DNA of 64,000 nucleotides from Oscillospiraceae bacterium. Its GTDB lineage: Bacteria > Bacillota > Clostridia > Oscillospirales > Ruminococcaceae. Where the stretch lies: NCBI GenBank assembly GCA_017887325.1, contig JAGHIE010000002.1, forward strand, positions 62,001 through 126,000. The letters run 5' to 3'. The number at the start of each line of letters is the position of its first letter. The stretch's first letter is position 1. Shown piece by piece: positions 41,992-51,560 of the stretch. A program made the position numbers and the translations under genes. Below the pieces are notes generated by a model. The model saw only the letters and a program-made list of their open reading frames with translations, was not told the DNA's origin and searched no databases.

Positions 41992-43935
41992 ATGAAGTTT
42001 AAAAAAGCAATAACAACAATAGCATTAGTCACATCTTTAGTTGTAGCAAGTACCTCAAATGTATCTGCATGTATGGGAATATATGTAGGTAAAGATGTAT
42101 CTGCAACTGGTTCAAGTTATATAGGTCGTTCAGAAGATATTGGAAAAAGATACAATAAAATATTTACAGTGCATCCTGCAGAAGACCATGAACCAGGAGA
42201 AATGTTTACTGATTCATATGGTTTTTCTATGGAATATCCAGCACATACATATCAATATACACTAACTCAAGATTCACCACTTATGGGCGAAGGTGATGAA
42301 ACTTTTGCAGAAGTTGGTATTAATGAAAATGATGTTGCAATAACAGCAACAGTATCAACATATTACAATGATAAGGTAAAAGCAGTAGACCCATTAGTTG
42401 ATACAGGTATAATGGAAATCTCAATGGGAAGTATTCTTTTAGGACAAGCAGAAAGTGCTCGTCACGGAGTTGAACTTCTAGGAAAAATAATTGATGAACA
42501 CGGAGCAGGTGAATGTAACATAATTATGCTAAGTGACCCTAACGAAACATGGTATATGGAAATTGTTTCAGGTCATCAATATGTAGCAATAAAAATGCCT
42601 GATGATCAAGTAGCAGCAATTCCAAATATGATGTTATTAGGAACAGTAGATGTTAATGATAAAGAAAATGTAATTGCATCAAAAGATTTAGTATCATTAG
42701 CAGAAGAAAATGGATTTTTAAAAACAGTTGATGGAAAAATTCATGTAACACAAACATATAGTGCAGTAGATCCAGGCAAAGGACAACTAACTCGTCTATG
42801 GCAAGGTGTACATTATTTAAATATGGAAAAATCTGGCCAAATTAGTATAGAAGCTAATGAAGACGGTACATATGGTCCTTACGATTTAACATTTACACCA
42901 GATAGAAAATTATCAACTCAAGAAGTAATGAATTTCTTAGGTTATCGTGGTGAAGGCTCTGAAATGGATTCTAATGTAGACAGCTCTATTTATGCAATCG
43001 GAAATCAAAATCAAGCAGAATGTCATATATTAGAAATGCGTGATGGTATGTATGACGGAATGTATGGTATAGAATGGCTTGCAATGTCAAGGGCAGAATA
43101 TTCAGTTTACTTACCATTCTACTCAGCAATGATAACAGAAACTTTTGAAGGTTATCATCCACAAGATTTAGAATTTAACAAAGACTCAATGTATTGGGTA
43201 TTTTGTGAAATAAACGAATTAGCAGAAGACAATAGGGAATTATATGGAACTAATATTAAAAAATATTGGGAAAAATATCAAGCAAAACTAATTGAACAAC
43301 AAGATCAAGTTGATATTGATATGAAAAAATTATATGAAAAAGACCCTAAAGTAGCACAAGAAAAAGCAACAGAAATTGGCAAATTAATTTCAAAAGACGC
43401 ATATGATGTTGCATACAGCATTTTGACAGAACTACAAGCACATATAGAAAGTCAATCTCAAGAACAATTCATGCCAACAGTTTTGGAAAATGATGTTATG
43501 CCAAATTATACACTAACAAGAGTTATGTCAGATGTTGTAAAAACACAATTAGAAGAAGTTATAAATAAAGCATTAGCTATCGACGGAAAATTATATACAC
43601 AAGAATCATATCAAAACTTATTAAATGCATTAGCAACAGCACAAGAAGTATTGGGGGATACAATGGCATTACAAAATGAAGTTGATGCTCAAGTTGCAAA
43701 TGTTAATGATGCATTAAAAAATCTTGTAAAACAAGAAAATACACAGGATAACACTGATGAGGGAAATGGAGATAACATAGATAATACAACAGACACATCA
43801 AAAGACCAAGTAAAAAATCCACCAAAAGCAGAATTACCAAAAACAGCTGATACAATGACACTATCATTAACAACTATATTAATGTCATTATCAGTAGCAG
43901 TAATCTCAATGTTAAAAAAGAAAACAAATAAATAA
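41992..43935 (+). CDS. Cell-wall-anchored C69-family dipeptidase
   Basis: 647 residues. The signal peptide is cleaved so that Cys27 (SACMGIYVGKD) becomes the N-terminal nucleophile, as in peptidase family C69 (Ntn hydrolases). Further family features are SYIGRSEDIG, ISMGSILLGQAESA, IIMLSDPNETWYMEIVSGHQYVA and AIGNQNQAECHI. Residues about 515-580 form a FIVAR-like helical repeat. The C-terminus is a sorting signal, LPKTA, then a hydrophobic helix and KKKTNK. It should hydrolyse dipeptides outside the cell while fixed to the wall. Its sortase is not in the window. Confidence 0.9.
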   Translation: MKFKKAITTIALVTSLVVASTSNVSACMGIYVGKDVSATGSSYIGRSEDIGKRYNKIFTVHPAEDHEPGEMFTDSYGFSMEYPAHTYQYTLTQDSPLMGEGDETFAEVGINENDVAITATVSTYYNDKVKAVDPLVDTGIMEISMGSILLGQAESARHGVELLGKIIDEHGAGECNIIMLSDPNETWYMEIVSGHQYVAIKMPDDQVAAIPNMMLLGTVDVNDKENVIASKDLVSLAEENGFLKTVDGKIHVTQTYSAVDPGKGQLTRLWQGVHYLNMEKSGQISIEANEDGTYGPYDLTFTPDRKLSTQEVMNFLGYRGEGSEMDSNVDSSIYAIGNQNQAECHILEMRDGMYDGMYGIEWLAMSRAEYSVYLPFYSAMITETFEGYHPQDLEFNKDSMYWVFCEINELAEDNRELYGTNIKKYWEKYQAKLIEQQDQVDIDMKKLYEKDPKVAQEKATEIGKLISKDAYDVAYSILTELQAHIESQSQEQFMPTVLENDVMPNYTLTRVMSDVVKTQLEEVINKALAIDGKLYTQESYQNLLNALATAQEVLGDTMALQNEVDAQVANVNDALKNLVKQENTQDNTDEGNGDNIDNTTDTSKDQVKNPPKAELPKTADTMTLSLTTILMSLSVAVISMLKKKTNK

Positions 43936-43938
43936 AAT

Positions 43939-43970
43939 AAAAAGGACTGTTTTATAAAACAGTCCTTTTT
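43939..43970. terminator. Bidirectional terminator
   Basis: AAAGGACTGTTT and AAACAGTCCTTT stem with A and T tracts. It is shared by the converging genes on either side. Confidence 0.9.
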
Positions 43971-44748
43971 ATTTGCGTTTAATTCTCCTTAGATTTTGTT
44001 TTAATTTTTCAAATGATTCTGGATAAGATTTACTAGACATTTGTGGGAAAGCTTTGATAATACGTCGTTCAAAGAATTGTACATCATATTGTTTAAATTT
44101 TTCTATTAATTCTTCTTTTATATTTAAACCTCTAAAGTAATCTTCTATTTCAGATAAATCAAAAGATTCAAATTTTTCTTTAAATTGAGGATATTTACAG
44201 AAAAACTCTGTTTTAATTTGTGATAATGTTTTAATTTTAAGATTAATATTTAGAACACTCTTAATTGTAATAGCAAAGTCAGCAATAAAATATAATAAAA
44301 ATGCAAATAAAAATCCATATTTAAAATCTAAATTGAAAAATTCAACTATATTTTTTATCGCTGGATGTAGTATAAAATATAAGAACAAACATAATATACC
44401 AAACAAAGTAGAATTTAGCAAACAAACTCTACCATTTATATTAAATTTATGTTCTGAATAATCCCACCAACGAGCGTGAAATAATTTTTCCATAAGCCAA
44501 CTTGTAAAATATTCAAGAGAAGAAGTAATTATAATTCCACCAATAAAAACACTAAGAAAATTGCTTGGTACTAATTGTAAAAGAAGCAATGTGATTATAG
44601 CTCCAAATCCATAAACAGGGCAAAAAGGACCATTTAAAAAACCACGATTAATCCACTGACCATTTAATACCGAACAATATAAACTTTCACAACACCAACC
44701 TAAAAAACTGTAAATGATTAAATATAATATAATATTTATAACCCCCAA
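43969..44748 (-). CDS. Putative ABC transporter permease-like membrane protein (CmpB family)
   Basis: 259 residues. Residues 1-165 hold about five membrane helices with the family opening YSFLGWCCESLYCSVLNGQWINRGFLNGPFCPVYG. The C-terminal about 90 residues are charged and cytoplasmic. The family is labelled ABC_trans_CmpB in databases, but a transport role is not established and no ATPase is adjacent. It stands alone on the minus strand. Confidence 0.8.
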   Translation of the reverse strand: MGVINIILYLIIYSFLGWCCESLYCSVLNGQWINRGFLNGPFCPVYGFGAIITLLLLQLVPSNFLSVFIGGIIITSSLEYFTSWLMEKLFHARWWDYSEHKFNINGRVCLLNSTLFGILCLFLYFILHPAIKNIVEFFNLDFKYGFLFAFLLYFIADFAITIKSVLNINLKIKTLSQIKTEFFCKYPQFKEKFESFDLSEIEDYFRGLNIKEELIEKFKQYDVQFFERRIIKAFPQMSSKSYPESFEKLKQNLRRIKRK

Positions 44749-44860
44749 AATAATACCTCCTTTAAATAATATATTAAATACATTTTAACACAAAATTAAA
44801 TTATAAAATGGACAATTAGTAAATTAATGTAAAAATTCATATTATGTATATAATTATATA

Positions 44861-44889
44861 TTGACTAAAGTATACTAAAATGATATAAT
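44861..44889 (+). promoter_or_regulatory. tetR-type gene promoter
   Basis: TTGACT at 44861-44866 and TATAAT at 44884-44889 with a 17-bp spacer. Confidence 0.75.
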
Positions 44890-44901
44890 GAACATAGTTC
44901 A
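44889..44901 (+). promoter_or_regulatory. Operator TGAAC-N3-GTTCA at the regulator's own promoter
   Basis: TGAACATAGTTCA is a perfect palindrome that begins in the last base of the -10 box, where bound repressor would block transcription. The same palindrome occurs before the operon at 45543. Confidence 0.7.
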
Positions 44902-44916
44902 GTTTGGAGGAGTATT

Positions 44917-45474
44917 ATGAATAAAACCGTAACTTCAAAAGAAGCAATTCTTTCTGCTGGTAAAGAAATAATTATGAAACACGGCTATAATGCCTTAAAT
45001 ATGAGAGAAGTAGCTAAACATTGTGGAGTAGCAGTTGGAAGCGTATACAATTATTTTGATTCTAAAGGAGATTTAGTGATAGCAACAGTCGAATCTATAT
45101 GGATAGAAGTTATTGATAATTGCGCATCATTTAAAAATCAAAAAAAATTCGAACAAAGTGTAGTAGTATTGTTTAATAGTATAAAGATGTGTTCAGATAA
45201 GTATTCATCGTTTTTCAGTATGCACTCAATGGGAGTAGCAAATGTTGATAAAGATAAAGGCAGAAAAGTGATGAATAAATATTTCACAGTAATAAAAGAA
45301 AATCTTTTAGATATATTAAATAATGATACAGACATTAAAGATAATGTTTTTACAAATACTTTTACTAAAAATGAATTCATAGATTTTGTTTTTGCTAATA
45401 TAATTTCAAATTTAACAAAACAATCAGATAATTGTGACTTTTTAGTAGAAATTATAAGACGAATAATATATTAA
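44917..45474 (+). CDS. TetR/AcrR-family regulator
   Basis: 185 residues. The N-terminal helix-turn-helix (about 20-62; MREVAKHCGVAVGSVYNYFDSKGDLV) is typical of TetR regulators. The rest is a helical ligand-binding and dimerisation domain with no recognisable ligand signature. It lies directly before three membrane-protein genes. Matching TGAAC-N3-GTTCA operators sit at its own promoter and before that operon, so it very probably represses both. Confidence 0.92.
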   Translation: MNKTVTSKEAILSAGKEIIMKHGYNALNMREVAKHCGVAVGSVYNYFDSKGDLVIATVESIWIEVIDNCASFKNQKKFEQSVVVLFNSIKMCSDKYSSFFSMHSMGVANVDKDKGRKVMNKYFTVIKENLLDILNNDTDIKDNVFTNTFTKNEFIDFVFANIISNLTKQSDNCDFLVEIIRRIIY

Positions 45475-45494
45475 CCTATCTAAAAAGATAGGTT
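45473..45494 (+). other. Hairpin at the end of the tetR-type gene
   Basis: AACCTATC pairs with GATAGGTT around a 6-base loop. No T tract follows, and the TATAAT at 45494-45499 begins in its 3' edge, so this is probably part of the downstream promoter region rather than a terminator. Confidence 0.35.
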
Positions 45495-45524
45495 ATAATT
45501 TGAACACAAACTGAACAATGTTCA
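45494..45524 (+). promoter_or_regulatory. Promoter -10 and second TetR operator
   Basis: TATAAT at 45494-45499, with only a weak -35 (TTAACC at 45471). TGAACAATGTTCA at 45512-45524 is again TGAAC-N3-GTTCA. A further half-site TTGAACA lies at 45500. Confidence 0.65.
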
Positions 45525-45542
45525 TTTTAGGAGGTAATATCT

Positions 45543-46208
45543 ATGCAAGCAATTATGGAAACTTTATTTGATGCTGTTTATCTTAGTACAGTTATTATTT
45601 TAGGAATACTTATGATAAAGCGTTCTAAAGGTGACACACAGTACAAATTATTTGGTATAATGGCAGTAGTATTAGGTTTAGGAGATTCATTCCATTTAGT
45701 ACCTAGAGCGATAGCTTTGTGTACAACAGGCCTTGATAATTACACATACGCATTAGGTATGGGTAAATTTATTACATCAATAACAATGACTGTATTTTAT
45801 ATTTTATTATATTATGTTTGGAGAAAAAGATATAATGTTCAAGGACATAATGCAACAACAATAGCTGTATATCTATTTTCATTAATAAGAATAATTTTAT
45901 GTTTAATGCCACAAAATTTATGGACAAGCAAAGATGCTCCATTATCATGGGGGATTTACAGAAATATACCATTTGCAATTTTAGGTATAATAGTGATAGT
46001 ATTATTTTATAAAAGTGCAAAAGAAAATAACGATAAATCATTTAAATATATGTGGTTAACAATCGTATTAAGTTTTGCATTTTATATACCAGTAGTTTTA
46101 TGGGCAGATGTAAATCCACTTATAGGAATGTTAATGATACCAAAAACATGTGCATATGTATGGACAGTTTTAATTGGATTTAATGACATGAGAAAGAAAG
46201 TAAGATAA
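45543..46208 (+). CDS. Seven-helix membrane protein of unknown function
   Basis: 221 residues with about seven predicted membrane helices. Noticeable motifs are LGLGDSFHLVPRAIAL in helix 2, MGKFITSITMTVFYILLYYVW in helix 3 and IPKTCAYVWTVLIGF at the end. I do not recognise a named family. It is first in a TetR-controlled three-gene operon. Its stop and the next start overlap by one base (TAATG). Confidence 0.75.
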   Translation: MQAIMETLFDAVYLSTVIILGILMIKRSKGDTQYKLFGIMAVVLGLGDSFHLVPRAIALCTTGLDNYTYALGMGKFITSITMTVFYILLYYVWRKRYNVQGHNATTIAVYLFSLIRIILCLMPQNLWTSKDAPLSWGIYRNIPFAILGIIVIVLFYKSAKENNDKSFKYMWLTIVLSFAFYIPVVLWADVNPLIGMLMIPKTCAYVWTVLIGFNDMRKKVR

Positions 46209-46648
46209 TGAAAAATATGATGAATGTAAAGCCAAAGTACTTATTACTTATAGCTGGAATAGTATGGTTTTTAGCAGGTACAAATATTTTTATTATAGGA
46301 ATAACTAGCTTTATTAGTAGTTGGAATAACAATATATTATATCTATTTCCATCATTTGTTGTGATGTTTATTTTTACAAAACTAATATTTTATCCTTTAG
46401 TGCAAAAGCATCACAATAGAATAACTAATTTAGAAGAAGATAAACCATTTTATCATTTTTTTGATAAGAAAAGTTATATAATAATGATTTGTATGATGAC
46501 AGTAGGTATAACTTTACGACAACTAAAAATATTGCCTAGTATAGTTATAGGAATGTTATATATAGGCATCGGTTTTTCATTAATTATAGCTGGTTTATTA
46601 TTTATAATTAAATTTATAAAAGAACAAAACAAGGAGGATAAGGCATGA
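46208..46648 (+). CDS. Four-helix membrane protein of unknown function
   Basis: 146 residues with four predicted membrane helices and a short charged loop (HHNRITNLEEDKPFYHFFDKKSY) between helices 2 and 3. The family is not recognised. It overlaps both neighbours (TAATG upstream, ATGA downstream), so the three proteins are probably made in fixed ratio and may form one membrane complex. Confidence 0.7.
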   Translation: MKNMMNVKPKYLLLIAGIVWFLAGTNIFIIGITSFISSWNNNILYLFPSFVVMFIFTKLIFYPLVQKHHNRITNLEEDKPFYHFFDKKSYIIMICMMTVGITLRQLKILPSIVIGMLYIGIGFSLIIAGLLFIIKFIKEQNKEDKA

Positions 46649-47073
46649 AAAAATTTATTAATTTAGCATTTATTTACGCAATTTTAGCAATGGTAGGCGG
46701 AGTGTTCTATAGGGAATTTACAAAGTTTGTAGGATTTACAGGAAAAACTACACTAGCTTTTGTACACTTACATTATTTTGTATTAGGTGTAGTAATATTT
46801 TTAATATTAGCTATATTCAGCAATTTTACAGACTTAGAAAACAGTAAAAAATTAAAACCTTTTATGATTACATATAATATTGGTTTAAACTTTATGATTG
46901 TAATGTTTATAGTAAAAGGTATAACACAAGCCCTTGAAATTGAAATGACAAAAACAACATTGGCAATGATTTCAGGATTTGCAGGAATTGCACATATAAC
47001 ATTAGGTATAGGAATAATTTTATTATTCTTAATGTTAAAATCAATTAAATCAACAAAAAAAGCTGACCTATAA
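46645..47073 (+). CDS. DUF2871-like membrane protein
   Basis: 142 residues with four predicted membrane helices. The pattern YAILAMVGGVFYREFTKF, HLHYFVLGVVIFLILAIF and GFAGIAHITLGIGIILLF fits the DUF2871 family, whose function is unknown. It is last in the TetR-regulated operon and ends within a terminator hairpin. The conserved His residues (HLHYF, GIAHI) inside helices are of the sort that can hold metal or heme, but that is speculation. Confidence 0.78.
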   Translation: MKKFINLAFIYAILAMVGGVFYREFTKFVGFTGKTTLAFVHLHYFVLGVVIFLILAIFSNFTDLENSKKLKPFMITYNIGLNFMIVMFIVKGITQALEIEMTKTTLAMISGFAGIAHITLGIGIILLFLMLKSIKSTKKADL

Positions 47074-47087
47074 TGGTCAGCTTTTTT
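47055..47087. terminator. Bidirectional terminator
   Basis: AAAGCTGACC and GGTCAGCTTT stem with A and T tracts. It contains the stop codon of the DUF2871-like gene. Confidence 0.9.
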
Positions 47088-47094
47088 ATATGTA

Positions 47095-48453
47095 TTAGTT
47101 TTTCAAACTTTGCATAGGAGCAGGAATTTGCCCACCACGATTTATAAATTTTGCAGAAGAGTTTTTGTTAACTTTCATAATAGGACCATATCCTAATAAA
47201 CCACCAAAATCTAGTTCTTCGCCTTCTTTTAATCCAACAGCAGGAATTAAACGAACAGCAGTAGTTTTGAAGTTTACCATACCAATAGCAGCTTCGTCAG
47301 CAATGATAGCAGAAATAGTTTCAGCAGGTGTATCACCAGGAACAACTATCATATCAAGACCAACAGAGCAAACAGCTGTCATAGCTTCTAATTTTTCTAA
47401 ACATAAAGAACCACATCTAGCAGCATCTATCATACCAGCATCTTCAGTAACAGGAATGAAAGCACCGGATAATCCACCAACTCTAGAAGAAGCCATAACG
47501 CCACCTTTTTTAACAGCGTCGTTTAACATAGCTAGAGTAGCAGTAGTACCATGTGTACCACATTTTTCAAGTCCAATTTCTTCTAAGATATGAGCAACAG
47601 AGTCACCAACTGCAGGAGTAGGAGCTAAAGATAAGTCAACGATACCAAAAGGAACACCTAAGCGTTTACCAGCTTCAGTACCAACTAATTGACCCATACG
47701 AGTGATTTTGAAAGCAGTCTTTTTGATTATATCAGCCACTTCACTAATATTAGCATCTGGAGCTTTAGCCAAAGCTGCTCTAACAACACCAGGGCCTGAT
47801 ACACCAACATTAATGATACAATCAGGTTCACCAACACCGTGGAAAGCACCAGCCATAAATGGGTTATCGTCTGGAGCATTACAAAATACAACTAATTTAG
47901 CAGCACCAATACAGTTTCTGTCAGCAGTTAATTCACTAGCTTCTTTAACAATTTGACCCATAAGTTTACAAGCATCTAAATTTATACCTGTTTTTGTAGA
48001 ACCGATATTAACAGAAGAACAAACATGTTCAGTAACACTTAAAGCTCTAGGGATAGATCTAATAAGTTCTTCATCACCAGCACTAAAACCTTTTTGAACA
48101 AGAGCAGAATAACCACCTATAAAGTTTACGCCACAATCAGTAGCAGCTCTTTCCAAAGTTAAAGCAAATTTTACAGGGTCTGCACCTTTACAAGCAGCAG
48201 ATATAATAGCAATAGGAGTAACAGAGATACGCTTATTGATAATTGGAATACCATATTCGCGTTCAATGTCTTCACCAACTTTAACTAAGTTTTTAGCTTT
48301 GCTCATAATTTTTTGATATACTTTTTCACAAGCAACATCAATATCAGGGTCAATACAGTCTAATAAAGATATACCCATAGTAATAGTACGAATGTCAAGA
48401 TTTTCATCTTGAATCATTTTTATAGTTTCTAAAATGTCTTGAGTATTTAGCAT
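47095..48453 (-). CDS. PFL-family protein (UPF0210/DUF711)
   Basis: 452 residues, cytoplasmic. Conserved motifs of the UPF0210 family are [54 protein letters not shown] and [16 protein letters not shown]. It is remotely related to pyruvate formate-lyase-like folds, though no glycyl radical motif is visible and its reaction is unknown. It is preceded, 24 bp away on the same strand, by its usual partner, a small ACT-domain protein. Confidence 0.92.
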   Translation of the reverse strand: MLNTQDILETIKMIQDENLDIRTITMGISLLDCIDPDIDVACEKVYQKIMSKAKNLVKVGEDIEREYGIPIINKRISVTPIAIISAACKGADPVKFALTLERAATDCGVNFIGGYSALVQKGFSAGDEELIRSIPRALSVTEHVCSSVNIGSTKTGINLDACKLMGQIVKEASELTADRNCIGAAKLVVFCNAPDDNPFMAGAFHGVGEPDCIINVGVSGPGVVRAALAKAPDANISEVADIIKKTAFKITRMGQLVGTEAGKRLGVPFGIVDLSLAPTPAVGDSVAHILEEIGLEKCGTHGTTATLAMLNDAVKKGGVMASSRVGGLSGAFIPVTEDAGMIDAARCGSLCLEKLEAMTAVCSVGLDMIVVPGDTPAETISAIIADEAAIGMVNFKTTAVRLIPAVGLKEGEELDFGGLLGYGPIMKVNKNSSAKFINRGGQIPAPMQSLKN

Positions 48454-48477
48454 GATTTACCTCCAAAAGCTAGATAA

Positions 48478-48747
48478 TTAGATACGGTGCATTGAGTTAA
48501 ATAAATCTTCATGCATAACATGAACTTGAAGATTATTTTCTTTTGCCATTTCTTCCATTTTTGAGCGTAATGTACCGATATCAACAGTCATTTTGCTTGT
48601 ATCAGTAAGCATAATCATACAGAACATATCTTGCATAACAGTTTGGCTTACATCGATAACATTAGCACTAACATCAGCACAAATTGCACTAACTTTTGCT
48701 AAAATCCCTACATTATCTTTTCCTACAGCAGTAATAACAGTTTTCAC
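48478..48747 (-). CDS. ACT domain protein (UPF0237)
   Basis: An 89-residue single ACT domain starting MKTVITAVGKDNVGILAKVSAI, the usual amino-acid-sensing fold. It pairs with the PFL-family protein downstream throughout Firmicutes and is probably its regulatory subunit. The ligand is unknown. The ribosome binding site AGGAGG lies on the minus strand just before the ATG. Confidence 0.93.
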   Translation of the reverse strand: MKTVITAVGKDNVGILAKVSAICADVSANVIDVSQTVMQDMFCMIMLTDTSKMTVDIGTLRSKMEEMAKENNLQVHVMHEDLFNSMHRI

Positions 48748-48956
48748 AAAAACTCCTCCTAAAAGTCAATTTGAAATACTAAATATAGTATTATTCATAT
48801 ATGATAACATATTTTTTAATAATTTAAAAGTGTGATATTGCTAAAAATAGAGAAAATACAACAAAAAATAAGTTGAATATAGTTAAAAAAACAAATGACT
48901 AAAGAAAAAATATAGATTATAATGTATTATAGGTATAAAACTAAGGAGGAATAAAA

Positions 48957-49772
48957 ATGGGGTATAAAAATTTAATAGATTGTCATTCGCATTCTAATTT
49001 TTCAAGAGATGGAAAAGAATGTATCGAAAATATGTGTCAGTCTGCATATGAAAAAGGAATAAAAGTGTATGCAATAACAGACCATTGTGAATGTGATTTA
49101 TTTAAATCTGATGGATATGAATCTTCTACTCAACAATCATTGGAAAAATTGATTGAACTAAAAAAAGAGTATAAAGAAAAAATGAAAGTATTAGTTGGAA
49201 TTGAATTAGGTCAACCACTAGAAAATACAAACGCTACTAATATTATATTAAGCAGAAATTACGATTATGTGATAGGTTCACTACACAGAGCAAAAGGATT
49301 AAGCGACTATTATTTTATAAACTATAAAAGCTATTCAAAAGAAAAACTAGAAAACTTAATTAAAAAATATTTTGAAGGTTTACTTGAAATAGCTAAATGG
49401 AATAAATTTGATACTTTAGCACATTTAACATATCCACTTAGATATATAAAAGATAATGGAATTGATATAGATATAAGTATCTATGATGATATTATAAAAG
49501 AGATATTTAAAACAGTAATACAAAATAAAAAAGCAATAGAAGTTAATACAAGTGGATTAAGACAAAGTGTAAAAAAATTACTTCCTGATTATAAATACAT
49601 AAAAATGTATAAAGACTTAGGAGGAAAATATATAACAATAGGTTCAGATTCTCATAATTCAGATGATGTGTGTAAAGGTATACAAGAAGGATTAGAAGTT
49701 ATAAAACAAGCAGGATTTGAATATATAACATATTTTGAAAAAAGAGAGGCTAAATTCTTAAAAATAGAATAA
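48957..49772 (+). CDS. PHP-domain phosphoesterase (histidinol-phosphatase HisJ-like)
   Basis: 271 residues. Metal-binding motifs of the PHP fold are DCHSHSNFSRDGK at the N-terminus, AITDHCE, GSLHRAKG and GSDSHNSDDV near the end. The length and spacing fit HisK/HisJ-type histidinol phosphate phosphatases of Firmicutes. No other his genes are adjacent, so another phosphate ester is possible. It starts after AAGGAGG. Confidence 0.83.
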   Translation: MGYKNLIDCHSHSNFSRDGKECIENMCQSAYEKGIKVYAITDHCECDLFKSDGYESSTQQSLEKLIELKKEYKEKMKVLVGIELGQPLENTNATNIILSRNYDYVIGSLHRAKGLSDYYFINYKSYSKEKLENLIKKYFEGLLEIAKWNKFDTLAHLTYPLRYIKDNGIDIDISIYDDIIKEIFKTVIQNKKAIEVNTSGLRQSVKKLLPDYKYIKMYKDLGGKYITIGSDSHNSDDVCKGIQEGLEVIKQAGFEYITYFEKREAKFLKIE

Positions 49773-49851
49773 TATTTTAATAAAAACTAGACCATTACAG
49801 AATATTTGTGGTATAATATAGTTTATAATTGAAAGAAAAGGTGGTAAAATT

Positions 49852-50328
49852 ATGGACAAACTATTATCTTTATTAGAAGAAAATTCTCGTTTAACAAATG
49901 CACAATTAGCGACAATGTTAAATACAACAGAAGACGCAGTCGCCAAACAAATACAAGAATATGAACAAGCGGGAATTATTAAAGGATTTACCGCCATTAT
50001 TGACAGAGAAAAAATTGACAAAGAATATGTAGTTGCAATTATTGAATTAAGTGTTACACCAAAACAAAACTATGGTTTTGAAGAAATTGCAAAAACAGTA
50101 GCAGAATACGAAGAAGTGGAAAGTGTATATTTAATGTCAGGAACATATGACTTAGCAGTTATAGTAAATGGTAAAACATTTAAAGATATAGCATTGTTTG
50201 TTGCAAAAAGATTATCAACATTAGAATCCGTTGTATCAACAGCAACACACTTCTTGCTCTCAAAATATAAAGAAAAAGGATTTATCATAGCAGGTGATGA
50301 AGAAGATGAGAGGAGAGTAATAAGTTAA
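49852..50328 (+). CDS. Lrp/AsnC-family regulator
   Basis: 158 residues. N-terminal winged helix-turn-helix (SLLEENSRLTNAQLATMLNTTEDAVAKQI), then a RAM/ACT-like ligand domain (about 65-145; VESVYLMSGTYDLAVIVNG). Proteins of this group sense amino acids. It is followed 3 bp later by an aminotransferase with which it is co-transcribed, and probably controls that gene in response to an amino acid. TATAAT at 49812-49817 is a likely -10. Confidence 0.92.
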   Translation: MDKLLSLLEENSRLTNAQLATMLNTTEDAVAKQIQEYEQAGIIKGFTAIIDREKIDKEYVVAIIELSVTPKQNYGFEEIAKTVAEYEEVESVYLMSGTYDLAVIVNGKTFKDIALFVAKRLSTLESVVSTATHFLLSKYKEKGFIIAGDEEDERRVIS

Positions 50329-50331
50329 GTT

Positions 50332-51501
50332 ATGGATTACAATAAAGTATTATCTGATAAAGTAAAATCAATAAAACCGTCTGGTATCAGAAAGTTTTTT
50401 GATATAGCAAGTGAAATGGATAATGTTATATCACTAGGCGTAGGTGAACCAGATTTTAAAACACCATATTCTATAAGACAAGAAGCAATAGAAACTTTAT
50501 CAAAAGGAAGAACAAAATATTCAGCAAACGCTGGATTATTAGAATTAAGAGAAGAAATCGCAAGATTTTTAGATAGAAAATACAACATAAAATATGATGC
50601 CAAAAAAGGAATATTAGTAACAGTTGGTGGTTCAGAAGCTATCGATTTAGCTATAAGAGCATTAGTAAATATTGGTGATGAAGTGTTAATACCAGAACCA
50701 TCATTTGTTTGTTACACACCTATGGTAGAACTAGCACATGGTGTTCCAGTTCCAATAAGAACAAAAGAAGAAAATCATTTTAGATTAACAAAACAAGAAT
50801 TATTAGAATCAATAACAGATAAAACAAAAGCTATAATACTTCCATATCCAAACAACCCAACTGGTGGTATTATGAAAAAAGAACATTTAGAAGAAATAGC
50901 AGAAGTTTTAAGAGAAAAAGATATAATAGTAATATCTGATGAAATATATTCAGAACTTACATATGGTCAAAAACATGTATCAATAGCATCTATTGACGGA
51001 ATGTGGGAAAGAACTATTGTTATAAATGGATTTTCAAAAGCATACTCTATGACAGGTTGGAGATTAGGTTTTTGTGCTGGACCAATAGAGTTAATATCAC
51101 AAATGACTAAAATCCATCAATTTGCTATAATGTGCGCACCAACAACAAGCCAATATGCAGCAGTAGAAGCTTTAAGAAATTGTGATGAAAGTATCAATGC
51201 AATGGTTGCAGAGTATGATGTAAGAAGAAGACTTGTTGTAGATAGTTTTAATAAATTAGGTCTTCATTGTTTTGAACCAGAAGGAGCATTTTATGTATTC
51301 CCATCAATAAAAAGCACCGGTATGACATCAGAGGAATTTTGTGAAAAATTATTATACTCACAAAGAGTTGCAGTAGTGCCAGGAAATGCTTTTGGTGATA
51401 GTGGCGAAGGATTTATAAGGGTATCTTATTCCTATTCAGTAAAACACTTATTAGAAGCTTTAAGAAGAATTGAAATATTTATAAAAGAAAATGAAAAATA
51501 A
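50332..51501 (+). CDS. Class I/II pyridoxal-phosphate aminotransferase
   Basis: 389 residues, fold type I. Visible features are the substrate-side ISLGVGEPDF, GRTKYSANAGLLELREEIA, the cofactor Asn/Asp motifs YPNNPTGG and ISDEIYSEL, the Schiff-base lysine Lys236 in NGFSKAYSMTGWRLG, and the C-terminal Arg in FIRVSYS. It belongs to the aspartate/aromatic/alanine aminotransferase group; the substrate is not certain. The Lrp-type regulator is immediately upstream. Confidence 0.93.
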   Translation: MDYNKVLSDKVKSIKPSGIRKFFDIASEMDNVISLGVGEPDFKTPYSIRQEAIETLSKGRTKYSANAGLLELREEIARFLDRKYNIKYDAKKGILVTVGGSEAIDLAIRALVNIGDEVLIPEPSFVCYTPMVELAHGVPVPIRTKEENHFRLTKQELLESITDKTKAIILPYPNNPTGGIMKKEHLEEIAEVLREKDIIVISDEIYSELTYGQKHVSIASIDGMWERTIVINGFSKAYSMTGWRLGFCAGPIELISQMTKIHQFAIMCAPTTSQYAAVEALRNCDESINAMVAEYDVRRRLVVDSFNKLGLHCFEPEGAFYVFPSIKSTGMTSEEFCEKLLYSQRVAVVPGNAFGDSGEGFIRVSYSYSVKHLLEALRRIEIFIKENEK

Positions 51502-51536
51502 AAAATAAGGGTAAGTTTTTACTTGCCCTTATTTTT
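51501..51536 (+). terminator. Terminator of the lrp-aminotransferase operon
   Basis: AATAAGGGTAAG and CTTGCCCTTATT stem with A and T tracts. Confidence 0.9.
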
Positions 51537-51560
51537 AAGTTTATAATAAAGAGGTAATAT

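Noticed and set aside
40022-43935. A prophage or phage tail locus suggested by the holin
   Set aside because: No terminase, portal, capsid, tail, integrase or endolysin is present, and the neighbouring dipeptidase is a wall-anchored host protein.
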